Assembly: GCA_937959065.1 (NCBI GenBank) | Contig: CALGOI010000382.1 | Span: 1-25,162 of the forward strand | Origin: an uncultured Ignavibacteriota bacterium | GTDB taxonomy: Bacteria; Bacteroidota; Ignavibacteria; Tepidaquicellales; Tepidaquicellaceae | Length of the DNA: 25,162 nucleotides | Direction of reading: 5' to 3' | Part shown: in pieces, positions 16,516-22,457 of the stretch | How the letters are laid out: every line of letters begins with the position of its first letter | Position numbering within the stretch: the first letter of the stretch is position 1 | Made by a program: the position numbers and the translations under genes | Notes under the pieces: model-generated | The model's database searches: none | Told to the model about the DNA's origin: nothing | What the model saw: the letters and a program-made list of their open reading frames with translations, nothing else

Positions 16516-16968
16516 CTATTTTTTTGATAGTATTATATTTCTTATTACAAAGTAACAGTTTGTACCGTCGGATGTCATTATATAAAGAAATTCCTTTTGA
16601 ACTCCGGGGGATGGAGCTGTAAACTCTACACTAGTATAAGTGTTTTGATTCCCGGGTATTGTTACATTAATAAGATCAATTTCATTTGATCCATCCATAT
16701 AAAAGATCCTAATTCCATATGAGGTAGTATTATTGGCAATATACTCGAGGGAAATCTTTACACTATCAGAATTTGTAAAATCCAGATTGCCTAATGATCG
16801 AGGATTTGTGAAAATCGATCCGCAGGTAATGCTATCAAGAGTACCTGAATTAGAGTAAACTGTGACATATCCATTCCCATTAGTGCCGCCATTAGTTGAT
16901 ACAGGATCACTTGAGCAGCCATATAAAATTAATCCGGTAATAATTATCAGAAATAATCTATTAATCAT
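16516..16968 (-). CDS. Lipoprotein with beta-sandwich-like domain
   Basis: 150 aa. Signal MINRLFLIIITGLILYGCSS with a good lipobox LYGC and lipidated C18. A short Ser/Gly/Asn-rich spacer is followed by a beta-strand-rich domain of about 115 residues that resembles small carbohydrate-binding-like sandwiches in pattern, but no family is recognised. The start overlaps the preceding gene's stop by ATGA (16965-16968), showing tight coupling. Probably surface exposed. Confidence 0.68.
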   Translation of the reverse strand: MINRLFLIIITGLILYGCSSDPVSTNGGTNGNGYVTVYSNSGTLDSITCGSIFTNPRSLGNLDFTNSDSVKISLEYIANNTTSYGIRIFYMDGSNEIDLINVTIPGNQNTYTSVEFTAPSPGVQKEFLYIMTSDGTNCYFVIRNIILSKK

Positions 16969-17171
16969 ATTTTTTGTTTTATTCTTAAGAGCTCAGCAAG
17001 AGCTAAAGCAAACGTACCAAATAAAATACCTCCAAAAAAAGATCCAACTGCAGCAATAAAATAGAAATCAGATAATAAACTCTTTGAAGCTGCTGCTGCC
17101 ATAAATAGTGCAGCTCCACCAAAACCACCTAAGTAAGTAGCAATACCAAGTAAGATTAAAAACGTTCTCAT
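16965..17171 (-). CDS. Small two-TM membrane protein
   Basis: 68 aa with two hydrophobic segments (residues about 3-28 and 37-60), rich in Gly and Ala, and a basic end (RIKQKI). AAGGAGA lies upstream of the ATG at 17171. No family is recognised. Small membrane proteins of this size beside phage repressors include holin-like and superinfection-exclusion proteins; neither can be assigned from sequence. Confidence 0.62.
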   Translation of the reverse strand: MRTFLILLGIATYLGGFGGAALFMAAAASKSLLSDFYFIAAVGSFFGGILFGTFALALAELLRIKQKI

Positions 17172-17203
17172 TTCTTGATCTCCTTGTTTTAAATTGGTAG
17201 TAA

Positions 17204-17602
17204 TTATTTTAATTTTAGTCTATACTTCCCTTTTATATTATAATTATAATATCTGCCGAATGAATCAGCATTTTTAAACTCGTGCCAAATATCAAGAGGT
17301 ACATTCTGATGAATGTAAAGTTTTTTATCGGTTGTATAGCAAAAGAAACCTTTCTTACCATCGCAGCTCAGATACCAGGCGGACCTGATCCAACTGCTTT
17401 TAGATGTATTAACTTCATCTGTAAATGGATAAGTGGCATTAAGGATCAATTCATCTGCTTCCTGATAGGAGCTGAAGGAATTAGGAAGATCTTCACATGT
17501 ATAGGAGCTGTTACTGAAAGCATAAATAGAAAGGCCTATTGCTCCAACAATGACAAGATAGATCCAGCTGTACTTAGTCCATTCAAAGATTGTTTTTCTC
17601 AT
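17204..17602 (-). CDS. Membrane-anchored KTSC-domain protein
   Basis: 132 aa from the chosen start. One membrane segment at about residues 13-30 (YLVIVGAIGLSIYAF) is followed by a linker and, at about 70-130, a KTSC-domain pattern: SSWIRSAWYLSCDGKKGFF, then LYIHQNVPLDIWHEFKNADS and FGRYYNYNIKGKY. KTSC domains occur alone or beside enzymes and phage proteins; their role is not settled. The frame extends to an ATG at 17620, but the ATG at 17602 makes an ATGA overlap with the stop of the upstream gene, as at other joints of this operon. Confidence 0.72.
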   Translation of the reverse strand: MRKTIFEWTKYSWIYLVIVGAIGLSIYAFSNSSYTCEDLPNSFSSYQEADELILNATYPFTDEVNTSKSSWIRSAWYLSCDGKKGFFCYTTDKKLYIHQNVPLDIWHEFKNADSFGRYYNYNIKGKYRLKLK

Positions 17603-17988
17603 TCGCAAAAGTACTCCCATATTACTTCGCCAAAAGTACCGGGTATAGGTTCTTCAGGTGGCTCATTGTCAAGATCGCTGCTGTATGAGGTATCATCAGT
17701 ATAATACACTACGAACTTTAAATATTTTAATGTTCTATTCAAGCAATCTAGACGTATTTTATTTAAAGTATAATCAATATATTTACTGCCGGATTTTTTC
17801 TTCTTTTCATAATACCATTCAATCCAAACTTCAACATTATCAGAGTTTCTTGTAACAGTCTTTGTATCATAATAGATCGTGACTGTTTAATCCATATCAA
17901 TATATACCCATCTATCTTGAGTCTATGATTCCTTTGGCAATGATAAAATAAGCAGTCCAAATAATATTATAATGAGAAATTTATTCAT
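17599..17988 (-). pseudogene. Surface-adhesin-E-like protein gene, disrupted by two in-frame stops
   Basis: One frame from ATG 17988 to TGA 17601-17599 reads as a coherent exported protein of about 129 residues, broken by TAG at 17925-17923 (codon 22) and TAA at 17889-17887 (codon 34). Codons 1-17 give a signal-peptide-like start (MNKFLIIILFGLLILSL). The rest (RWVYIDMD, TVTIYYDTKTVTRN, VEVWIEWYYEKK, LDCLNRTLKYL, then EEPIPGTFGEVIWEYFCE) has the strand pattern and final PGT-GE-W-C end of surface-adhesin-E-like proteins. Each stop is one C-to-T change from a Gln codon. Both ends still overlap the neighbouring genes as in an intact operon (8 bp upstream, ATGA downstream), so the decay looks recent. 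A shorter product from an internal start at codon 47 or later is unlikely to fold. Confidence 0.72.
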
Positions 17989-18247
17989 ACCATTCTACGG
18001 TCCAATACCATTCTGCATTTTCAATGTTTTCTACAGACTGAAATATTTTATTAAGTTTCTTATTTATTACTTCTTGATCTTCCATTATATCTTTATGTGA
18101 ACTTTCAATAGATGTGAGCTTCTTTTTAATTTCATCATATTTTAAAGTTTGATTATTCCTATACTGGGAATCAAAATAAAGATTAGTACCTGTACCAATT
18201 AAAACAAGAAACAATAATACAACTGTTATCCAGTTAAATAACCTCAT
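17981..18247 (-). CDS. Membrane-anchored coiled-coil protein
   Basis: 88 aa from ATG 18247, chosen because TAAGGAGA stands 6-7 bases before it; a longer frame to 18301 has no such signal and overlaps the repressor. Residues 5-24 are one TM segment (NWITVVLLFLVLIGTG). Residues about 34-75 are a charged heptad-like helix (LKYDEIKKKLTSIESSHKDI onward). It starts 23 bp after the repressor stop, so it probably shares the repressor's transcript. The function is unknown; one-TM coiled-coil proteins beside repressors can act in immunity or exclusion. Confidence 0.68.
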   Translation of the reverse strand: MRLFNWITVVLLFLVLIGTGTNLYFDSQYRNNQTLKYDEIKKKLTSIESSHKDIMEDQEVINKKLNKIFQSVENIENAEWYWTVEWYE

Positions 18248-18270
18248 AGTATTTCTCCTTAAATTTAATC

Positions 18271-18930
18271 TTAATACAGATCCCTTATTAATCGAATACA
18301 TTTATAGAAGTTGTAAACCTCATTGTATTGATGAATGGATGTATCGTAAATAGTATTAATAGGTTTAAGAAGAAATGTATTCTTGTCTTTAGTAGATTGA
18401 AATAATTTAATATTTGTATTTAAAGTACCTGGATCAGCTCCTCTGAAGTTAGTAGCAACAAGATCTCCATTCTTTGGTTTTTGAATTTCTGAAGCAACGA
18501 TGAGATCTTTATCTCTAATCAGAGGCAAATTACTATCTCCTTTTACTTCTAAAATCACAGGATTTCTAAGCCCTTTTATCTTATCAATCGTTTTATATTC
18601 TACCGGCTCATCTTGAAATATGAGAGCCGGAGAGCCGCAGGGAATATTAGCATATACCGGTAAACGCATTATATTTTGTGGTAATTCTGATTGTACATTT
18701 GTGTTAATTATATCCCCTTTACCGGTTTCAATAAAAACAGGATTGATCCCTTTATCAATCAATACTGCTTTAGTCTTATTTCCCATATTCCTATCGCCCC
18801 TTAAATACTGATGAATAGAGGTATTGCGGATACCGGTGAGCTTAGAAAATTCAGATACTTTCTTATGCTCAGGAGTATTTGGTGTTAACTCATCCAAAAT
18901 AGCCCGGAATATGGATTTTTTAGACGTCAA
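18271..18930 (-). CDS. S24-family phage repressor (LexA/CI-like)
   Basis: 219 aa. A helix-turn-helix region is at about 22-50 (KVSEFSKLTGIRNTSIHQYL). A linker leads to a peptidase S24 domain with cleavage site C98-G99 (NIPCGSPA), a Cys-Gly bond as in UmuD instead of the commoner Ala-Gly. Serine S133 is in VKGDSN and lysine K175 in NIKLF, a full Ser-Lys pair. RecA-stimulated self-cleavage, and so DNA-damage induction of the element, is expected. The start is a TTG at 18930 with no Shine-Dalgarno; an operator-like palindrome begins three bases upstream, consistent with self-repression and a short or leaderless message. Confidence 0.9.
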   Translation of the reverse strand: MTSKKSIFRAILDELTPNTPEHKKVSEFSKLTGIRNTSIHQYLRGDRNMGNKTKAVLIDKGINPVFIETGKGDIINTNVQSELPQNIMRLPVYANIPCGSPALIFQDEPVEYKTIDKIKGLRNPVILEVKGDSNLPLIRDKDLIVASEIQKPKNGDLVATNFRGADPGTLNTNIKLFQSTKDKNTFLLKPINTIYDTSIHQYNEVYNFYKCIRLIRDLY

Positions 18931-18933
18931 AAT

Positions 18934-18953
18934 AATAACGCATTTGAGTTATT
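18934..18953. promoter_or_regulatory. Operator-like palindrome O1, repressor-proximal
   Basis: AATAACGCATTTGAGTTATT, a 20-bp near-perfect palindrome (18 of 20 positions). It matches O2 at 15 of 20 positions and lies three bases before the repressor start codon. Probable binding site for the S24 repressor. Confidence 0.75.
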
Positions 18954-18959
18954 TATATG

Positions 18960-18990
18960 TTGACAAGATAACGCAATTGTATTATCTTTG
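18960..18990 (+). promoter_or_regulatory. Rightward early promoter
   Basis: TTGACA (18960-18965), then 17 bp, then TATCTT (18983-18988), read as a sigma70-type promoter. The same bases give TATCTTTG (18983-18990), a full match to the Bacteroidota TAnnTTTG -7 box, with TTG at the -33 region. The spacer is occupied by O2, so repressor binding should shut it off. It drives the rightward operon from 19036. Confidence 0.75.
18967..18986. promoter_or_regulatory. Operator-like palindrome O2, overlapping the rightward promoter
   Basis: GATAACGCAATTGTATTATC, palindromic at 16 of 20 positions, with the core ATAACGCA-W-TTG shared with O1. The centres of O1 and O2 are 33 bp apart, close to three helical turns, which would allow cooperative binding on one face. 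Confidence 0.75.
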
Positions 18991-19010
18991 TATAAGTTTG
19001 TAATACAAAG
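18986..19010. promoter_or_regulatory. Inverted repeat at the start of the early transcript
   Basis: CTTTGTAT (18986-18993) and ATACAAAG (19003-19010), perfect 8-bp arms with a 9-nt spacer. It overlaps the end of the -7 box and the expected transcription start. The sequence is unlike O1/O2, so it may be the site of a second regulator, such as the ribbon-helix-helix protein encoded next, or a 5'-leader hairpin. Confidence 0.5.
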
Positions 19011-19035
19011 CTATACAACCCTTAATTAAAGCACA

Positions 19036-19242
19036 ATGACTAAAACTCTAAACCAAAAGAAAAAAAATAGCAAAAGTAAGCCAGCTGTGAAGAATTTTGT
19101 AGTGCAGGTTAGAATGACTGAAAAAATGAAAGATATGCTAAATGATATAAAAGATGGTGATTTAGAAAAAGATCCGGACGCAATTCGAAGATTAATAAAA
19201 GCAGAATACGAGAGAAAAAATTCTGAAAATGTAACTGAATAG
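19036..19242 (+). CDS. Ribbon-helix-helix-type small regulator candidate (Cro/Arc position)
   Basis: 68 aa. After a basic N-terminus (TLNQKKKNSKSKPAVKN), the segment NFVVQVRMTEKMKDMLNDIK and DAIRRLIKAEYERK fits one beta strand plus two helices of Arc/CopG-type DNA-binding proteins. First gene of the rightward operon, opposite the repressor, the usual place for a Cro- or Arc-like regulator. No Shine-Dalgarno is seen. The family call is an inference from pattern. Confidence 0.55.
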   Translation: MTKTLNQKKKNSKSKPAVKNFVVQVRMTEKMKDMLNDIKDGDLEKDPDAIRRLIKAEYERKNSENVTE

Positions 19243-19247
19243 AAAAA

Positions 19248-19269
19248 CCGCTTAACTGCAATTAAGCGG
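19248..19269 (+). terminator. Hairpin after the first early gene (weak terminator or attenuator)
   Basis: CCGCTTAA (19248-19255) and TTAAGCGG (19262-19269), a perfect 8-bp stem with a 6-nt loop, six bases after the stop codon at 19242. Only a short CTTTCC follows, so termination would be partial; it could tune expression of the downstream genes. Confidence 0.5.
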
Positions 19270-19296
19270 CTTTCCGTAAATCAAAAATAGTAAGAA

Positions 19297-19824
19297 ATGC
19301 AAAACAAAATTAACAATTCTATAAACGAAACTCAATTCACTGAGTGGGAATGGCTTAATGATGATATGGATAACAATGATACAGCAATAGATATAGATGA
19401 GGAATACAACCGCTTTATAGATCATCAATCAAGAGTAAAGGTAGTATTCGAAGATGATCCTGATCTCCTTAATTATACTCTTTATGTTGATGGAGTAAAA
19501 ATTGAAACGGTCCGATTATTCGGAGTACCGGTAGGAACGTGGAAATCTCTTTACTATGATTTGGAACGTAAAGGGTTTCATATGATAGGAAAGCGAGATG
19601 ATAAATTTCCAATATATAAAAAATCAGTTACCGGTATGACATTCTGGAAGATACTCGATAGTAAAACAGTATTAACTATCAAATGGGGAGCTCTTAACAT
19701 CAATCATTATTCACAATTCACAATAAATGATCTTCTAAATAATATTCAAGATAACTATAAAGATAGTAATGAGGATGAATGGAATGAAGCTCTTCAAGAT
19801 TGTGAAAAGAGGAGGGTAGGTTAA
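19297..19824 (+). CDS. Early-region protein of unknown function
   Basis: 175 aa, cytoplasmic, acidic at the N-terminus (NDDMDNNDTAIDIDEEYN) and C-terminus. The middle (YTLYVDGVKIETVRLFGVPV, then GTWKSLYYDLERKGFHMIGK) looks like an alternating alpha/beta domain. No family is recognised. Its stop overlaps the next start by one base (TAATG), so it is translated in a coupled early operon. Confidence 0.6.
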   Translation: MQNKINNSINETQFTEWEWLNDDMDNNDTAIDIDEEYNRFIDHQSRVKVVFEDDPDLLNYTLYVDGVKIETVRLFGVPVGTWKSLYYDLERKGFHMIGKRDDKFPIYKKSVTGMTFWKILDSKTVLTIKWGALNINHYSQFTINDLLNNIQDNYKDSNEDEWNEALQDCEKRRVG

Positions 19825-20072
19825 TGGGTAGGGCTGCAAACAAAAATACATATACTAAGATGTGCCCTGTTTGTAAAAAGACTTTTAAAACTCCTTATAA
19901 GCAAAAAGTAAATTGCAGTGTAAACTGTACCGCTGTTAAAAATGAGGAAAGATTTATTGAAAAGAGCAGTACTCCACGGGGAAATATAATGAAAGAAATA
20001 GGGGACCGTATTTTTGAAATAAATAAAGGTGCTAAATGGCCTGAGCCTGAGGAGGTTTTTGAGGTATTATGA
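19824..20072 (+). CDS. Small zinc-finger protein
   Basis: 82 aa. A four-cysteine site CPVC (residues 14-17) and CSVNC (31-35) flanks basic residues (KKTFKTPYKQKVN), like short treble-clef or ribbon fingers in phage proteins. An acidic tail follows. It starts by one-base overlap with the previous gene and ends with an ATGA overlap. A DNA-binding or nuclease-associated role is possible but not shown. Confidence 0.6.
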   Translation: MGRAANKNTYTKMCPVCKKTFKTPYKQKVNCSVNCTAVKNEERFIEKSSTPRGNIMKEIGDRIFEINKGAKWPEPEEVFEVL

Positions 20073-20221
20073 AAGAAGAGATCAGAACATTCATCTATGA
20101 AGGCAATGAGTATTACTTCTACCAATTTACAACTACTGAGGGGGAGACGCTTACTGCAGTAGATGAAACATTGGAAGGATGTAAAAAGCAAGTAGTATTT
20201 ATGATGAGGAGGGTGAAATGA
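20069..20221 (+). CDS. 50-aa protein of unknown function
   Basis: Reads MKEEIRTFIYEGNEYYFYQF, then TTTEGETLTAVDETLEG and a basic end MMRRVK. It is joined on both sides by ATGA overlaps (20069-20072 and 20218-20221), which is good evidence that this short frame is translated. Not recognised. Confidence 0.6.
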   Translation: MKEEIRTFIYEGNEYYFYQFTTTEGETLTAVDETLEGCKKQVVFMMRRVK

Positions 20222-20406
20222 GCAAAGGTGAAATAACAAAAGCGCACGTTAAGGCAATCGGTAATATTTTAGAGTATAATTCCGATGAAAAAAGGGATTA
20301 TGAAAATCAAGATCATCCTGCAAACCATATTTACGTTGATTTGAAAAAATTATATGAGCTAGGCGAGATTCTAAAGAAGCAATTAGGAATGAAGTATGAC
20401 AATTAA
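20218..20406 (+). CDS. 62-aa protein of unknown function
   Basis: Mostly helical and charged (KGEITKAHVKAIGNILEYNS; LKKLYELGEILKKQLG). Preceded by AGGAGGG and joined to its neighbours by 4-bp and 11-bp overlaps. Not recognised. Confidence 0.55.
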   Translation: MSKGEITKAHVKAIGNILEYNSDEKRDYENQDHPANHIYVDLKKLYELGEILKKQLGMKYDN

Positions 20407-20626
20407 ATTATTATCACAACCAAAGGACCTTTATACAACCGGCTGGAAGTGCTGTCTTTGTAAAAGAGATTTCACTGAAGCAAACGGTAAGCCTGTTACT
20501 TGTGATGAATGCTTTGATGAGCAATGCAAGAATCCAAATGTAGGATATAAAAACAGAGTATCAAGATCTAAATTTCCGTTAAAGGATCCCTCACAAAAGA
20601 GGGATATTTCTACAAATAAAAAATAA
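20396..20626 (+). CDS. Small zinc-finger protein
   Basis: 76 aa. CCLC and CDEC pairs (from residues 19 and 35) separated by 13 residues form a likely four-cysteine zinc knuckle, followed by a basic tail (KNRVSRSKFPLKD). Second zinc-knuckle protein in this operon. Overlaps the upstream gene by 11 bp. Confidence 0.58.
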   Translation: MTIKLLSQPKDLYTTGWKCCLCKRDFTEANGKPVTCDECFDEQCKNPNVGYKNRVSRSKFPLKDPSQKRDISTNKK

Positions 20627-20638
20627 GGATTAATTAAA

Positions 20639-21574
20639 ATGAACGAAGCAATCACAGTTCAAAATGGCAATGGGAGTGCCCTTGCCTCACAGAGTTACTT
20701 TGTAACTCAACCAATGAAAGCTCTCGAGCTTGCTAATACAGTGGCCGGTCTTGTAAAAGAGAAAAATCTGGCACGGAATATTAGCGGCAATCAATATGTA
20801 ATTGTCGAGGGCTGGCAATTCGCGGGATTAAACTTAGGTTTACTTCCTATAGTCCACGAACCTGAACGAATGAATACAAATATTGAAGGTGAGATCAAAT
20901 ATAAATGCCGTGTTGATCTTGTCGATCCAAACGGGATAGTTCGCGGGCATGGTTTTGCAATTTGCTCTAATCAAGAGAAAACTAAAAAATCTTTTGATGA
21001 GTATGCGATTTATTCAATGGCTCAGACAAGAGCTGAGGGTAAAGCTTACCGTAATACAATTGCCTGGCTAATGAAAGCAGCCGGATTTGAAACAACTCCA
21101 TATGAGGAAATGGATGAAGTTGAAAATAATCAGGCAAAATCAAAACCAAAGCAAACTAAAACTCTTTCACCGGCTGAAATAAAGCAGGGATTGGAAACAG
21201 CTGAAAAGGAATTGAAGAAAGCCGGCAGCCGTGAAGATGTATTGAAGATTTGGAACTCATTCCCTGAACTTAAAAAGAATAAACAGTTTCAAGAGCTCGT
21301 AAAACCTTACTCAGAGAAATTTCCTGAAATGGGTAATGGTGTTATGCCGGGTGATGTTATCGATCTGAAAAAGCTGGATGATGTGAAGAAACAACTTAAG
21401 GGCTGTAAATCAGAGGAAAGCCTTGATGAACTGTACGAGGTTATAACATCTGATGAGGGTTATTCAAAGCTCAACGAAAAACAGCAGCAGGAATTATTTG
21501 AGTATTATGAAGGCTGCAAGTTTGACTTTCACAATAAAGCTGATGAATCGGAGGGCGAAACGGATGGACAATAA
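20639..21574 (+). CDS. Phage recombination protein candidate (Rad52-like single-strand annealing type)
   Basis: 311 aa. Residues about 45-160 form a conserved phage-type domain: QYVIVEGWQFAGLNLGLLPI, then YKCRVDLVDPNGIVRGHGF, and SMAQTRAEGKAYRNTIAWLM followed by KAAGFETTPYEEM. I have seen this layout in uncharacterised phage proteins. The order of strands followed by an Arg/Lys-containing helix and a hydrophobic helix parallels Rad52-type annealing proteins, but this is an inference, not an assignment. The C-terminal half is charged and helical. AAGGA precedes the start. It lies in an early operon with ParB-like and DUF1064 genes, where phages often keep annealing proteins. Confidence 0.6.
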   Translation: MNEAITVQNGNGSALASQSYFVTQPMKALELANTVAGLVKEKNLARNISGNQYVIVEGWQFAGLNLGLLPIVHEPERMNTNIEGEIKYKCRVDLVDPNGIVRGHGFAICSNQEKTKKSFDEYAIYSMAQTRAEGKAYRNTIAWLMKAAGFETTPYEEMDEVENNQAKSKPKQTKTLSPAEIKQGLETAEKELKKAGSREDVLKIWNSFPELKKNKQFQELVKPYSEKFPEMGNGVMPGDVIDLKKLDDVKKQLKGCKSEESLDELYEVITSDEGYSKLNEKQQQELFEYYEGCKFDFHNKADESEGETDGQ

Positions 21575-22088
21575 CAATAATGAGAATGGTAATACATTCC
21601 TGGCAATAAGAACTGAAGCTCACACTAAAACGGAGTTAAAGGAGCTTGTTACTAAATGGTGTGATAATCCGGATGTACCGGCTCTACAAAAATATATTTT
21701 TATTAAAGAGCTGGAGAACGCTGTAAAGCTCGCTATTGAGCAGTTAAGAGGTCCGGCTAAAGTTTCTTACCTGGAGTTTACAAAAGGTGAGACTAACAAA
21801 ACGGAATATTTTGGTGTAACTGTTAGTACTCAATCCACTATTACAAAGAAAACTCTAGAGAAACAATATCTCTATAGTGATACCGTCGATCAATTAGTTA
21901 AAGAAGCCGAAGATCTTGAAAAGCAGCTGAAGGCAAAGAATGACGCTATTAAGGCGATGAAGGTAATGGAAATAAATCAAGGTACTGCAAAAGAGATCAC
22001 TACGGATTCACTGTTAAGTGATGAAGTTGAAGAAAAGGAATTACCGGTAGAAGATACTTTTAATTTAGTAATAACCTTAAAAGATTAA
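21564..22088 (+). CDS. Early-region protein with helical region, function unknown
   Basis: 174 aa from ATG 21564. A longer frame back to 21453 lies wholly inside the preceding gene, whereas GGAGGGCGAAACGG stands just before 21564. N-terminus Asn-rich. Residues about 20-60 are helical, a short beta segment follows (VSYLEFTKGETNKTEYFGVT), then a charged coiled-coil-like helix (DQLVKEAEDLEKQLKAKNDA). It may be a partner of the preceding candidate annealing protein, as overlap of 11 bp implies coupled synthesis. Not recognised. Confidence 0.6.
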   Translation: MDNNNNENGNTFLAIRTEAHTKTELKELVTKWCDNPDVPALQKYIFIKELENAVKLAIEQLRGPAKVSYLEFTKGETNKTEYFGVTVSTQSTITKKTLEKQYLYSDTVDQLVKEAEDLEKQLKAKNDAIKAMKVMEINQGTAKEITTDSLLSDEVEEKELPVEDTFNLVITLKD

Positions 22089-22090
22089 AA

Positions 22091-22219
22091 ATGTATAACC
22101 CGGAAACACTGTTTGTAGGAATTTTGCTTTATTGCCTTTTGGCCGGCTTTGTTGCTATGCTCTGGGGTAATAGCCATTCTCCTATGGTAAAAAAGAACCG
22201 CAAAAATTTTTACAAGTAA
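22091..22219 (+). CDS. Small single-TM membrane protein (42 aa)
   Basis: Reads MYNPETLFVGILLYCLLAGF, then VAMLWGNSHS and a basic tail KKNRKNFYK. One TM segment (residues about 7-25), basic tail predicted inside. It starts three bases after the preceding stop. Unknown function. Confidence 0.5.
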   Translation: MYNPETLFVGILLYCLLAGFVAMLWGNSHSPMVKKNRKNFYK

Positions 22220-22235
22220 TCCTGTAATTTACAGT

Positions 22236-22457
22236 ATGAAAAATATACAAAGTAAGAAATGGGATTATCATTATCAGTGGATCCGGGTACTTCTTTTAAC
22301 TTGTAATACCTTTGATGAATTAAAAGAGCAATGGAGTAAACTTCAGGAGCCGATAAATAAAAAACTGACAAGCTTAGAACGGTTTCTGATTATTCATTAT
22401 AAAAATAAAAGAAAAAAGGAATTGGAAAATGGATCTAAAACAGTTTCAACTAATTAA
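22236..22457 (+). CDS. 73-aa basic protein of unknown function
   Basis: Helical and basic (KKWDYHYQWIRVLLLTCNTF; ERFLIIHYKNKRKKELENG). Overlaps the start of the ParB-like gene by 29 bp. Not recognised. Confidence 0.5.
   Translation: MKNIQSKKWDYHYQWIRVLLLTCNTFDELKEQWSKLQEPINKKLTSLERFLIIHYKNKRKKELENGSKTVSTN

Noticed and set aside
17599..17988. Recoding of TAG/TAA to glutamine in the element
   Set aside because: Other genes of the element end normally at TAG (19240-19242), TAA and TGA, and no other gene has in-frame stops, so two nonsense mutations are simpler.
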